From NCBI GenBank assembly GCA_963693365.1, contig CAVNZM010000002.1:434001-498000 (forward strand): 64,000 nucleotides of DNA. Reading direction: 5' to 3'. This stretch comes from Amoebidium appalachense (lineage: Eukaryota; Ichthyosporea). Positions 1 through 34,920 of the stretch are shown piece after piece. The notes below the pieces were generated by a model. The model was not told where the DNA came from. It saw only the letters and a program-made list of their open reading frames with translations, and searched no databases. The position numbers were made by a program, and so were the translations under genes. The stretch's first letter is position 1; the number at the start of each line of letters is the position of its first letter.

Positions 1-233
1 CACATACATGCACAGCTGTGCCACCACACATGTGACCTAGGCTAGTACACGTGCACAGGCACATACTATCTCAGATCATGCATGATAACTGTATTACAAA
101 CGTGCACATGCATCCACCCACAATCACATGCTATGCACCCACCCACCCACACAAACACACACACACACACACACACACACTTACACCGCACGCACACACC
201 ATGTACACGGCGCACGCACACACACCCCGTGGC

Positions 234-268
<35 letters not shown>

Positions 269-462
269 CATTGTCAAGAAACCGTTGGTACAAACACACA
301 CACCCACACTGGCATGTACACAAAAATACACAGACACACACACCCTGCATACATACACACCACACTGCACACACACACACATACATACACACACTGGACA
401 TACATACACACACACCATAACCGTTGACACAAAACACACACACACATGCACACAATGTCATG

Positions 463-493
<31 letters not shown>

Positions 494-1328
494 ACATGTG
501 CACACATGCACACAACATAGACACACACACACCGATTACCGCTGACACAAATACACACACCCACACCTGTACACATACACACAATCACACACACCGTGCA
601 TACATACCCACCACACACACACACACAATTGCAAAGAAAAATATTCACACACACACAAACACAAACACACCACCCAACGTAATTTTCTTCCCCCCCCCCC
701 CCCCCCCCTCCCCCCCCCCCCTTCAGGGACCCAATCCGAATCGGGGAAGGCACAAATTGCGTAATACGTCTATTCGTAACATGATTCATGATCATGCATA
801 TGTTCATCAAATAAAAGAAAATGCGTGCACTGGGAAAAAATAAGGCCACGGACACAGTAACACACACAGGAACTAGATACATATGCACACATAGTATATA
901 TCCTCATATACACTGGCACTGCCGCACATATGTGTAAGAGGACGTGACCGTACGTATATACGTAGACAAAATATATATACTGTATATATGTGTGCATTAA
1001 TGCACTTCATATTTCCCTTTTATTCCTTCAAAGCTTCAACTGCCAACACCAGGAAGGCCTCTAATAACCACAGGGGTTTTTGAGTATGCATTATAATAAC
1101 ATTTTGATGCATTATAGGCACAAATAAGCATGCCCTAGTTTACTGATGCGCGACGATTACGATTTTTGGTGGGCCTGCTTTGACGGAGCATTCCGATTTT
1201 CGAAGAGGTTTTCCGAAACGGGATTTCGACTTCCGTTAATGGGCTCCACCGTCCTTCGAACCCTGGAACTTGCGGAATGCCAATGCATCATCTTTTGCTT
1301 CGCTCCATCCGCAATCTCCGCACTCTCA
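1..1328. other. Microsatellite-rich 5' spacer
   Basis: No gene is supported here. Bases 150-670 are mainly (CA)n with interruptions. A C tract lies at about 691-721. Bases 770-1328 are unique AT-richer sequence leading into the promoter of the deacetylase gene. Open frames in the first 900 bases are His/Thr or Cys/Val translations of the dinucleotide repeat. Confidence 0.7.
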
Positions 1329-1336
1329 TATATAAA
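1329..1336 (+). promoter_or_regulatory. TATA box of the Agd3-like gene
   Basis: TATATAAA occurs 111 nt upstream of the ATG at 1448. That spacing would give a 5' UTR of roughly 80 nt. The motif is visible; its use is inferred from spacing and from the first exon that follows. Confidence 0.5.
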
Positions 1337-1447
1337 CAGTGTCAGCCCCGCGATAAAACAAGTTGCCTGTGGTTTTCGTTTCGAAGTTTCTCTCTTTCAG
1401 TCGCCACACTTTGCAACTAATTAGTTAGAGTATAGAAACAAAAAAAC

Positions 1448-9656
<8,209 letters not shown>

Positions 9657-9827
9657 TGCACGTGATAACAAATCACGTGACGTGCACGTGTACATGCAGA
9701 CATCCGTTAATGCGACTTATACTGGGGTTAACCCAAGAAGTTTTGATTTGGTGATTTTCGTTTTTTATATCAGATTTAAGTAAGTCTATAATGCACGAGT
9801 TAATTTGATTCCGTATCAGTTCTCTTT

Positions 9828-9921
9828 GAAGAATTTAGGTGTCCATCAGCATTTTTGGAGACAGATATTGTGCGTTGAAGAATTTAGGTTTCCATCAGCA
9901 TTTTTGGAGACAGATATTGTG
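9828..9921 (+). repeat. Tandem duplication in the 3' UTR of the Agd3-like gene
   Basis: A block of about 45 bp beginning GAAGAATTTAGG and ending ACAGATATTGTG is repeated back to back with one substitution (gtgtcc/gtttcc). It lies between the stop codon and the putative poly-A signal. Confidence 0.8.
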
Positions 9922-10063
9922 AAGGCTATTCGTAGCGGCTCTGGAGTTTCATAATATGACCCAATAAGTTATGGAGCCTTATTATTTAATCCCGCAACAG
10001 GTGTGATGATAGAAAGATTATGTGCCATGTAGGCGCCCATGTTGTACGTGGGCCATTGGTGCT

Positions 10064-10069
10064 AATAAA
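10064..10069 (+). terminator. Putative polyadenylation signal, Agd3-like gene
   Basis: AATAAA lies 408 nt after the stop codon, in an AT-rich stretch before the poly-C block at 10121. It is the first canonical hexamer I see downstream of the stop. Confidence 0.4.
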
Positions 10070-10356
10070 AATGAATTTTAAAGTTTAAAGCTAAGGCAAG
10101 AGAGAATAGAATCCTTACAACCCCCCCCCCCCCCCCCCCCCCGTGCACCCCCCCCCCCCCCCCCCCCCCCCCCCCCTGCCGCCGCAGCCCTTAAAGATTG
10201 GCTCCAGTGTTTCATCTTATGTGTGAGCGTTACACTACTCGGTTGTGTGTGCATTGCGATATCTGGAGCGAGCTACATACGATCGTGCTTCTGAAACCAG
10301 TGTTACCAGTATATACCTCCCCCCTCCCCCCCCCCCCCTCACCCCCCCTCCCCTTC

Positions 10357-10411
<55 letters not shown>

Positions 10412-10959
10412 AACCCCTAATGCAACGTTGTACGTGCAACCACTGCCGGCGCCGGCGCCACCAACAAATAAGTTTCTTTTTTTTCTTTTTTCTTTCTTTC
10501 TTCCTCTATTGACGACACAAAGATGAGCTGTGATGACGTGGCGGTGCCAAGGCCAACAGTACTTCCACCCAACAAGATACACATGATATCATGTCACAGT
10601 GGAGATATAGCATGTTTTCAATTTACTTGCAACTCGTCCCCCCCGTCTTGTCCCCCAGCGCCCCCCTCTCCCCCTCCCGGGCACCCACAAACACACTGAC
10701 ACCACCCCCACCACAACCGCCACAGCACACCGGCACCACACAAATTCCAAAGAAAAACATTCATGGGATCTATGTTATACAGCATAACGGCCGGGGTGAA
10801 CAATGTGTTTGTGCGAGTGCGGCCTGTGTACATGTGTACGTATGCACATTATAAGTTTCTTTTCTTTTCTTTTTTATTTTATTTTATTTTATTTTAGTTT
10901 TTTTGGGGGGGGGGGGGAAGGGGGGGGGGGGGAGGGGGGTCAGGGGGGGCGCCGACGAA

Positions 10960-11045
10960 TTGTAGCTTGCCAGACCAACGCAGGAGAGATTTGAATCCCA
11001 GACCATTGGATTGACAGTGGAGGGAGAGGACTGCCGAGTCACTTC
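10960..11045 (-). repeat. tRNA-derived SINE-like relic
   Basis: On the minus strand the order is an A-box-like TGACTCGGCAGTCC, then TGTCAATCCAATGGTC, then a B-box-like GGGATTCAAATC, in tRNA order and spacing. The acceptor and T stems do not pair well, so this looks like a tRNA pseudogene or SINE head rather than a working tRNA. Confidence 0.3.
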
Positions 11046-11307
11046 CCCCCCCCCCTTTGTTCGAGATTTGAATGGAATACAACACAGCCCCTTCACTCCC
11101 CTTACCCCCCACACGTGCACACACACAGGGACATCCAACTCTGTGACTAACTGGTTGCAAAGAGTGCAAGAGAAACTGTTACAACACCGGGCTTGCATAG
11201 CGTGCAAATTCATGAGTTTCTGGCGTATTTGATTGTGTTATGTGACTCAGTAAACCCCTCTCTGGGTGGCGGGGGAGGGGGGAGGGGAGGAGGGGGTGGG
11301 GGGGAGC

Positions 11308-11325
11308 TGAGAGAGAGAGAGAGAG

Positions 11326-11387
<62 letters not shown>

Positions 11388-11497
11388 GGAGGGAGGGAGG
11401 GAGGGAGAGAGCGAGGGAGGGATGGAGGGAGGGAGGGAGGGAGGTAGAGGGGGAGAAGGGGAGACGGAGAAGAGAGAGAGAGAGAGAGGGGGGGGGG

Positions 11498-11534
<37 letters not shown>
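11308..11534 (+). repeat. (GA)n / GGGA-rich array
   Basis: GAGAGA runs at 11308-11380 and about 11475-11534 flank GGGA-type repeats. Simple-sequence DNA with no coding evidence. Confidence 0.85.
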
Positions 11535-11536
<2 letters not shown>

Positions 11537-13086
11537 TCTCTCAAGAAAAACAGAAAGAAATGATGGGAAGAGTGTATGTGACTTTGTGTGTGCTGTGTTC
11601 CCTAGCAACAGTTACTACCCCCCCCCCCCCCCCCCCCCCTCCCCCTCCCCCTCCCCCGCGTACACCCCGGCCCCCCTCTCCCGTCTCCACCTCCTCTGTT
11701 CTCACTCCCCTCTTTCCTCCCCCCTCCCCGCCCAACCATTCGGGCTCCTCGCCTACTCTCTTCCCTCGCTCCCCCCCCTTATCTTTCCATCATTCCCTCC
11801 CTCGTCCGTCAAGCTCTGCCTTCTCTCCACCTCCCCTCTCCCTCCCTCTCCCTGCCCCTTTCCCTCTGTCTGCCGCCACCTCTCTCTGCCCTCCTTCCCT
11901 TCCCTCCCTCCCTAACCTTCTATTGATATTTCTAACTCTTTATAATTATTAGAAACCGATGCAGTATACGACAACTATATTCAGTCTACTAACAACACAT
12001 TTGCTACAAGGCTGCATTTATGTTCTAGGAGAGGCTGGTTAAATTCGATAGCGCTAGCCGGGATACTGCTGTTTCCACGGACACCTAGGTGACCTAAGAA
12101 GAAAATAATGGAGAGGGATCGCAAGCACACCAAAAGCCCATTCATACACGCGCGTTAAAATCACTAGTGCTGCTCCCTAAACATTACTATAAATGTAAAT
12201 AAATGTATCTATACATGCATACTGTCTATTTTTCAAGAAAATAGAATACTGACATGGAAGGTGACGAGACTTTTCTGTGGTTAAGGAACACCCGAGGTTT
12301 GATGGGATGACATCATCAATTCATCATCTCGATCTGATCCCCGATTCAACCAATCAGATCACAGATCGACACGCGATCCCTGGTTTTGGTCTAAAAGTGA
12401 AAGCAACACACAGCGCAAGGTTGGTTGAAGGAGTGGGGAGAGAGGCTGTGTGTGTGTTTTTTTTATATATAAAGTCAAAGGGATTAATTCTGCTGTTACG
12501 GACTAATATAAAGGTATGTATGTAGCTATGTAATAGGGCGCTTTATCTAAATAGCAAGTGCATGCATTCCATTCGTTTATCCAACCTCCCAATCTTCCCC
12601 TCTTCCCGCCTTTCCTCAGGCGTTTCCACTACTCCTTGGCTCCCTCCTTCCCTCCCTATCCCAACCTACCCCACTCCCCTCGCTGCAGCATCATATACTT
12701 CCGCCCCGGCGTCAAATTAAGGTGTTCCTCTCCACCGTCATTTACCTCCACATTTAAAGGTTTTTGTTGGCAGCATTGTTTGCGTTCGAATTCTCCCAAA
12801 CAACACATCTCATCTTTTGTCCTTGTTCCCGGTGGTCTTTGTTCCTTTGTTGTAAATCTCTGTGTACGATTCATATGCTCATTGTTTTTGAAAGATCGCG
12901 TGGGCACGCGAATCGCTAATGGGGTTTGGCTGGGAAAGCTGGCAGGGCCTTCATGGAAGGGTAGGATGCATGGGGAAGCGATTTGTGTTGGATTTCTTTT
13001 TTGTTCGGGATACGAAATGAAATTGCGAGTTCAAGGTTTATCCAAGTCCTTTTTGATAAGAGGATTAAGACAAGTAGGTTGGCTGC

Positions 13087-13094
13087 TGACGTCA
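13087..13094 (+). promoter_or_regulatory. CRE-like TGACGTCA just upstream of MPC1 start
   Basis: The perfect palindrome TGACGTCA lies 20 nt before the MPC1-like ATG. The same octamer occurs twice upstream of ISD11, another mitochondrial protein gene. Binding by a bZIP (CREB/ATF-type) factor is an inference. The motif could also lie in a 5' UTR. Confidence 0.35.
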
Positions 13095-13114
13095 CTTGAT
13101 TTGGGGTGCAGAAA

Positions 13115-18542
<5,428 letters not shown>

Positions 18543-18585
18543 GTATGGGCAGGTCCCAATCACGTGATCAGCAGGCCGGCTACGC

Positions 18586-18619
<34 letters not shown>

Positions 18620-18889
18620 ATAAACCTCCCCATATTACATTTTTGACACAATGTCAACTTTCTTTACAAATTTTATGGTACGTAGGCAAATGTCAGCTCA
18701 GTTGCTGAGAACAGAGCCGTAACACCACAGAATTTCAGAGCTGTTTTAAGACTGCTGTTTCTTTAAGCACATGTAGTTAAAGGACACCCACTGACTGGGC
18801 TGTATGTCTGGGAGCTGCCGGGTTGCAGCTCAGCGGCCACATCCTAAATGGAAATCTTGGCAGTCCACTGCTTGGTGTACAAAGAAAAT

Positions 18890-18949
<60 letters not shown>

Positions 18950-20399
18950 CCCCCCCCCCCCCCCCCCCCCCCCCCTTCCCACATGCGCTGCATGCACACG
19001 CACGCACGCACACATACACACAGTCACTACACCACCACCATATTCCTACTTTTTTATTGTTTTATAAAAATTATCCACACGTCCAGCCCAATCCGCATTC
19101 AAACCAACGTGCGCACCACCCACATACCAAAGCTGAGTCCCGTACCAACATAAAGCCATGCATGTATTTGAGAGACATGTAACCCCCTTGTTTGTTGATA
19201 TTCCCCTTCAAGCCCGGTGGTGCTGCCTAGTAGGTGACCACATGATAAGCTTGGGGAAGAGTTGCCAAATATGGGATTCGCAACGGCCAAATTTGGTAGT
19301 CACGCGATGGCAGATTGGTGAGCTCAGGATCCAACCTTCGCAAAAACTTAGACGACGATAGGCACGGACAGACGGAAGGCAACTCGCGTAGAACACAGTT
19401 GCGGTCTGTGGTTGTGCGTTTGTACCACTCACGTGTTCATATTAACCCACGCTAGAGGTCTTCGCTTGTCTGCCTGTGTGGGTTTTAACTTTAAACGCCC
19501 GCCTTAGCTCACTTTGCTTGCAATCACCGGATCCGTGCAACTCTGAAACGGGTGCACTTCGACTCTCCCACACTATCATACGTCAGTACGGTATACTCCA
19601 GCGGTTAGGTGAGTGCTCTATGGCGGGTTCGCTGAAAACATAGGGGCTTTATGGTCTCAGCTAGCCCCCGCCTGTGTACATCCAGTGGTTTTGCCCAAAA
19701 CTAGCTTACGGTAACCTAACAGCCAGCGATCGCCTGCTGTGGCTCACTGCAGTCTTTGTGGGCTGTACGCTATGTAATTGTGATGTGCCCCTGTGTGCGC
19801 TGTCTGGGATAAGTCTGTGTGTGTGGTTGGTATTTATATGCGTGCATGCCTGTGTTTATGCGAGCCCGTGTATGTGCCTGCGTCTACATATAGCTATGGC
19901 ATGGGATGGAGCACGGTTGTGTGCTCGAATTAATTCTTGGACCGATTGTGTGTTGGAATGCTGAGACAGGGCTCTGTGATAGGAAGTGCAGGTATACGTG
20001 TGAACGACCTCCACGCCTGCACCCAAGTGAGGGGTTGGACGAGAAATTGTCTGTGTTTGTCCACGTGCGTGTCAGAATTAAATATTTTCCAAACTATTCT
20101 TTGTGATCGCATCACACAAACCCGCAAACAAACTCATGCACGATCACGATGAAACACACAATCCAATACGTGCATACTCTCTAGCCCCCCCCTCCCCCCC
20201 CTTCACCCGCTGTGGGCAGAGTGCCGGTTGAGGTTCGGGTGTAGTCCTGGTAATCGGTTGACACTCGAATCAACCGGAGGTTGGCATCAGCGATGTTCTT
20301 GAAAATATTTGTGTTTGGGTTTGTGATGACTCACGTGTGTTTCCATCGTAACTACCGTGTGACATTATCTAATCTACCCTCCCCCTCCCCCCCTCCCCC

Positions 20400-20430
<31 letters not shown>

Positions 20431-20446
20431 ATACATGCGCACACAG
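18543..20446. other. Spacer or introns upstream of the RING exon
   Basis: It contains a C tract at 18589-18618, a very long C tract at 18893-18975 (one T near 18947), and unique sequence. A possible exon lies at 18829-18874 (acceptor TTGCAG, reading LSGHILNGNLGSPLL, donor GTGTAC). It might belong to the RING gene, but nothing independent supports it. I see no other gene. Confidence 0.45.
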
Positions 20447-20632
20447 ATAATCATCTCGCCATGTCGCCACCACCCACATGCATAGTGTGCCACGTGGGCA
20501 CCCCCCGAGTATGAGGCCGTGCCGTGCCAGTGCCGTGGCTACTGCAAGAAGTGCGCTATGAAGATGGCCACAGGCGGCAAGTGCAGAACTTGCGGTCAGC
20601 TGTTTGGCTCCTTCCGCCGATCAGTGGACTAA
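20447..20632 (+). CDS. C-terminal RING-finger exon, probable E3 ubiquitin ligase, partial
   Basis: The exon follows a CACACAG acceptor and ends with TAA at 20630-20632. It reads CIVC, then about 11 residues, then CQCRGYC-KKC, then KCRTC, which gives the eight metal ligands of a RING finger (the fourth is Cys rather than His). RING proteins usually recruit E2 enzymes. The first CxxC (20479-20490) and the rest are in different frames. Removing one C from the C6 run at 20501-20506 joins them. Either the run length is wrong, the gene is broken, or an acceptor at 20484-20485 is used and the first CxxC is lost. Upstream exons are not identified. Confidence 0.55.
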
Positions 20633-21287
20633 ATGTAGTGTACTGAGGGGATGACTGGGTTCAAGGGGGGGGGGGGGGGGAGGGGGGGGGGGGGGGGGCG
20701 GGGGAGGGTTGGGGGTGAAGGAGAGGGGGAATGAAGGAGGAAACGGAGTACATTGCGGCAGGAGAGGGGGCCACGGACTGATAAGAGGTGGGTATTTGTG
20801 GTGTTTGTAGGGCAGTGTGGGGGTACGGGTGGTGTGTGGATATGGTGGTTTGATAGAGTGTGGTCTGGAGTGCCGATGGCTTCATTATATGTATGCATAC
20901 TCCTTCCACCCTTCCCCCCTCCCCCCATCCCCACACACACACACACACACACACCCTCCCCCTCCCCCCTCCTTTGCACATACTATTAAGCACCCTTGCG
21001 CTGCACGGTCGAGTGTGCTGCGAAATTGCATGGTTTTCCGTTTCGGTTTGCATGATATTCGTCGTTTTGGTATATTTTTGTATGATATGGTGTTGATGTT
21101 TTATACATGTGAGGATCTAACAACACATCTTAGGGAGAGAATTGCTGTATAAAGTTGGTTTTTTGACGGTGTGTATCCATGACAGTTGGGGTGGTGGTGA
21201 GGGCATGCACGTGGGAAGTAGGCAGGGCAAGGGTATCGGATGTGCATATATAGCACTGCACTGGGTGTGTAGGACACGGGTGTGTGT

Positions 21288-21318
<31 letters not shown>

Positions 21319-21592
21319 GGAGGGGGGAGGGGGAAAAGGGGGGAGAGGGTAAGGGAGGTTTGCCGGGAGGGGGGGGGGGGGAGGGGGGAAGGGAAGGGGG
21401 GAGGGGGGAAGGAAGGGGGAAGGGGGGAAGGTGGGTTTGCCGGGGGGAGGGGGGAGGGAGGGAGGGGCCGTGGGGGGTTTGCTGGAGGAGGGAGGCTAGG
21501 CAGGTGCTGTAGCTACCTTGTTATTCCGTGGCACTCTAATACACTGTAATGACCGTTCCCCCTCTTTTCCACGTATGCCCGTCCACATACTC

Positions 21593-21624
<32 letters not shown>

Positions 21625-22130
21625 GCGCACACATACACACACACACAGACATAGCGCGAACCGATGCGGGTCTAATAGCACACCAACCGAATGGGCTACG
21701 AGCATCAACGATTGACCCTCCCCCCCCGCGGGAGGGGGGGGGGGGGGGGGGGGGGGGGGAGGGGGGATGAAAGGGTACCACTTGGCGAATTTATGTGTTT
21801 ATTTGCAGTAAAAAATTCTGCTATAATCAATGGATTGTATCTTACGTCTACTACAACAAGAGTAACCACAAGAAATCGGAGATGCTACTAAATGTGTCGT
21901 TAAAGTCACCTAGAGACCCTTTAGGCTCTGTGAGCTACTTGCCTTAAATAAACCTAAAAATAGACTTTGAGCTGATCCAAAAAAGGCAAAAAAATGGATG
22001 GGCGCGCAAGTGCAGGGACATCACACGGTTGTTTGTTTACGGGCTTATGCAAACATACACAAAATGTAATGGTGGCCATCGCTATACATTCGGAAGTCCT
22101 CATGCATGTGCTCCGTGTACCTTCCTAATT
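20633..22130. other. Spacer between the RING exon and the GT10 gene
   Basis: G-rich tracts lie at 20667-20710 and 21301-21480, a (GC/CA) alternation at 21593-21640, and an inverted CCCCCCCGCGGGAGGGGGGG motif near 21720. The rest is unique AT-rich sequence (21780-22130). No gene was recognised. Confidence 0.5.
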
Positions 22131-22132
22131 CG

Positions 22133-22240
22133 GTATGCACCTGTCATATCCAATGTCATGCACCTGCCATATTAGGCCACATGCACCTGCCATATTAGGC
22201 CACATGCACCTGCCATATTAGGCCACATGCACCTGCCATA

Positions 22241-22245
<5 letters not shown>
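22133..22245 (+). repeat. 24-bp minisatellite at the 3' end of the GT10 gene
   Basis: About five units of ACATGCACCTGCCATATTAGGCC form a tandem array in the 3' flank. The minus-strand stop codon (TGA, 22243-22241) falls inside the terminal unit, where CATATTAGG has become CATATCAGG. Confidence 0.8.
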
Positions 22246-31877
<9,632 letters not shown>

Positions 31878-33402
31878 GGTGATGGGAATGTGTCTTATTC
31901 GTTAAGAGAGTGTGTGTGTGTTGTGTGTGAAGTGGGTGGGGAGGAAAAAGGGGAAAGGGGGAGGGAAGGGGGGGCAGGGGGGAGGGGGGGGGGATCCCTG
32001 TGAACGCGCTTGCGTGCGTGTGTGTGCCCGTGTGTCTGTATTTGCGAATATGTGCGTTGTGCAGGTATTTGTTGTGTATGTTCGCGCGCAGTAAAGCGTA
32101 TGCGCATGCGGCAGGGGTGTAGTGTGCGAGTGTGAGATCCCTTGCAGGTTATCTCTGGTGCCGTAGGTGTGTCAACCCACTATGAATGTGCGTATGTTTG
32201 TGCGTCCCTAATAGTGTGTCGGTCCTGAGATGTCTGCGTCGTCAGTTGCTCTATTTGGACAGAACGGTGAATTTCCTTGACTGGACGTCTCTTTGACTTC
32301 CGAATCATAGGTGAGGAATGCAAATCGTAGCCATATATGGCAATGTAAACAATAAAACTGCATATGGTTAGCTAAGCATTTAAATGATTGGCTGTGGCTG
32401 TGATTTGGCGCCAACGGTTCGCGCGTACCGGCATCATGCCCTTGGCTACACTGAAGGCTGGGACCAGAGTTGAAAAACTTCCGGCTTCGGTGACTTGCTA
32501 GACTCAGACTGAGCTCGAGCACGACAAGTCTTGCCAACCCCCACGCACAGGGGCAAGAAAAAACGCCCGAAAAGCTCCCAAATTCGAAGAACTCGACCCG
32601 TACTGTTCGAACCTGCGCGTGTATATATGCCCGGCAGTCAGTTGTAAGGCTCCGCAAGGTATCAAACTGGGTGAGCTGCAGGCAAGGCTTCCTATATACT
32701 AACAGGCCGGCTGCAGGCCTGGATAAGTGAACTTGAGGCCGTGGCACACCTCTGGGATGTCCGGTGACGGTACGTCTGCACTGATTTGAATTCAAGGCCA
32801 GAGGGCTGCCGTATGTGACGGCGCACATGTAAGCGATTCCTTGCCCCGACTGAGCCCTACTACTAGTTAGTGGTTTGAGCACAACCCGGCGGGGCCACAG
32901 GCTGAGCAGCGGTGGCCCGGGCTTTCCGACCACTAAGCATACATCCCGACCCTATGGCAGAAAGACACCATGGCCATTGAATGATAGTATATGGATGTTG
33001 AAAGGAAACTAATAGTATCCACGTATCTCGGACCGAACATGACTCAGCAACGAGGCCCAGCCAGCTGGGGAAACTTTTGCTTCTCATGATAATACTGAAA
33101 ACCTGTTAACAACCACCCCTCTGCCCCCAATAATATTATCTAGCACTCACACTACACCGTGATATCATACATGTTATTCCAGTTTTTTAAGAAAACTTTA
33201 ACACAACACCGTCTAAACACTCCTCTATAAAGCCTTCTGAACTTCGGGGTGACTAAAGACGCTACATAATACGATCACAAGGCCCGGCATGAAGTTAAAA
33301 AAACACAGTCAGTTCAGAGCCCATAATACTCCTTAGACACAACAGCGAACTTTAAACCACTGGGTTAGACAAAACAGCCCTCCTCCTATCCATAAAGTAG
33401 AA
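31878..33402. other. Spacer between the GT10 and GATA genes
   Basis: Bases 31878-32130 are simple sequence. The remainder is unique DNA that includes the 3' flank of the GATA gene (33090-33402) and the 5' flank of the GT10 gene. A 241-codon minus-strand open frame at 32208-32933 has no recognisable domain and a Ser/Arg/Cys-rich composition, so I do not call it. Confidence 0.5.
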
Positions 33403-34920
33403 CTAGCTCACGTCAGACTCTCTTTTCACCACCACAGACTCATCATCATCATCACCCGTCGTGTTCCCCGACTCCTCTCCCTCGTTCCCCTTCTTCTTCT
33501 TGTGGCCCTTACCCCTCTTCCTCTTGCACACTAGTGGCCGTGCACGCAACATATCCACCGGGCGGTTTTTCTTATGCAGCCGCAGATACAACCCACAGGC
33601 ATTACACAGCCGATTTCCATTCTGGTCGTGCCGCCACAAGCACGTGCTTGCCGTGCTGCAGTTGCTGCAGCGTGGGCCTGGCGCGTTTGGATCCTCGGCC
33701 TGCCGCAGCGGGCGCATAACCTGGTGGGTGCGCAGGTACGTGCCACACGCATTGCACAATATCTCCCCCTGCCTGCCACGCCGCCATATGGGTGTGTGTG
33801 TGACATGGCAATTGCTGCAACTGCGTGGCTCGCTGCTGGTCCGCCTTGGTGCCCGCTGGCCGCGAGGACCACCGTCAGAAGACTCGGACGTGCGTCTTCG
33901 TTTTGTGTGCGACAGTTTGGGCACAGGGGGTGCCTTCCCCCCCTCTTCCTGCTCACCCACCTCCCGCTTGACTGTCTCCGCAACCTCTTGCCTAAACTCG
34001 TCGCGTCTGCGCTGGTGTGTGTGTTGGGGTGGTTGTGCACTCTGCTGTGTGTGTGTCTTTTGTTGTTCGCTACACGACAACATCGCTCTTGTCGCAGACG
34101 TCAATTCAGCCAACGAGTCCTGGCTATTCCTACTGGGTCTGTGTGACGGTCGTGCTGTGGTATCCGTCCACTCCGAGAAACTGTGCCGTTGCGGTGCCGT
34201 TTGAATACCAGTGCTGCTGCTGCTGTCGTAAGCATCGGAGAGCGGACTACGCAGGCTGAAGGTGGAAAGGCTTGGGCTTGATAGGCGTTGGCTGAGGGAA
34301 GGCGGGTGTGTAAGACGTCTCAGGTCTGGTCCGCTCTCTGTGCGGGTGTATGTCTGGTGCGTGGCGGGTGCGGGGAAGAAGTCGCCGGCTGTTGACCTCT
34401 GAGGTGGCCCCGTAAGCAGCGGTGAGTTGTGTTGTGACTTGGTGCCGTAGGTACCACCGACAGGCGGCAAAAATATGCACGGGACTCCATGGTGGAGAGT
34501 GCTGTCGTGTGTGGGTGCGCCTGTGTGTGTTCGTGTGCTACTCACTCGGGTGTGTTGGTCGTGCCAGTCAGCCTGCGGGTAAGAGGTCTCCCTCGCCATA
34601 TGATCCCCTTCCCTCCTTGTTACGTATTCATATTGCCGTTGTGCCCTGGGTCCTTGGTGCTGCCGTTCTATCTGCTCCGAGTCATATGACCCACCCTGTA
34701 TGTCTTCAAATACTCTCTCGTGCGCTCCACGCAACTGCTCACTGTGGTGTGCCTGTGCCTGCCTGTGCTTGTCCCTCCTCTCTGTTATGTGTGGCCTCTT
34801 TGTTGCTGGCCCCCACTGCTGCTGGCTCTCCTGCTGCTGGCCGGGTATCAGTGCGGCTAGCCAGGCCTCGGGCAGGATGCCGGCCTCGGTGCTCAGCCAG
34901 TCGGTCGGCTCAAAGTCCAT
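33403..34920 (-). CDS. GATA-type zinc-finger transcription factor, two fingers, single exon, 505 aa
   Basis: The first in-frame ATG is at 34920 (MDFEPTDWLS) and the stop is TAG at 33405-33403. Two GATA fingers of the C-x2-C-x17-C-x2-C type lie at C368/C371/C389/C392 and C418/C421/C439/C442. Each has the WRR/WRH turn and LCNACG/LCNACGLYLRLH tail typical of the family. The linker is 25 residues. Basic stretches (KRKRGKGHKKKKG) follow as a likely nuclear localisation signal, then an acidic DDDDE tail. The N-terminal 360 residues are Gln/Ser/Pro/His-rich and low in structure. It would bind WGATAR sites and regulate transcription. Unlike most genes here it has no intron, even though it is the longest uninterrupted coding region. 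The target genes cannot be told. Confidence 0.93.
   Translation of the reverse strand: MDFEPTDWLSTEAGILPEAWLAALIPGQQQESQQQWGPATKRPHITERRDKHRQAQAHHSEQLRGAHERVFEDIQGGSYDSEQIERQHQGPRAQRQYEYVTRREGDHMARETSYPQADWHDQHTRVSSTRTHTGAPTHDSTLHHGVPCIFLPPVGGTYGTKSQHNSPLLTGPPQRSTAGDFFPAPATHQTYTRTESGPDLRRLTHPPSLSQRLSSPSLSTFSLRSPLSDAYDSSSSTGIQTAPQRHSFSEWTDTTARPSHRPSRNSQDSLAELTSATRAMLSCSEQQKTHTQQSAQPPQHTHQRRRDEFRQEVAETVKREVGEQEEGGKAPPVPKLSHTKRRRTSESSDGGPRGQRAPRRTSSEPRSCSNCHVTHTPIWRRGRQGEILCNACGTYLRTHQVMRPLRQAEDPNAPGPRCSNCSTASTCLWRHDQNGNRLCNACGLYLRLHKKNRPVDMLRARPLVCKRKRGKGHKKKKGNEGEESGNTTGDDDDESVVVKRESDVS

Larger units (their letters stand above)
10070..13086. other. Spacer between the Agd3-like and MPC1-like genes
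   Basis: No coding exon could be supported. Contents: poly-C at 10121-10176 and 10364-10409; a T/G-rich block near 10860-10940; a tRNA-like relic; a (GA)n array; C-rich low-complexity DNA at 11617-11920; and unique AT-richer DNA at 11930-13086 that probably holds the MPC1 promoter. A CCAAT motif lies near 12350. Confidence 0.6.

Noticed and set aside
51-888. Long His/Thr and Cys/Val open frames on both strands
   Set aside because: They are translations of (CA)n/(TG)n arrays. The same pattern recurs at every microsatellite in the window.
1146-1424. 92-codon plus-strand frame
   Set aside because: It overlaps the TATA box and 5' UTR of the Agd3-like gene and has no recognisable domain.
19560-19660. 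tRNA-like AGCGGTTAGGTGAGTGCTC motif
   Set aside because: An A-box-like D arm is present, but no T arm or closing acceptor stem follows at tRNA spacing.
32208-32933. 241-codon minus-strand frame
   Set aside because: No known domain and a composition like non-coding DNA. Left as spacer.
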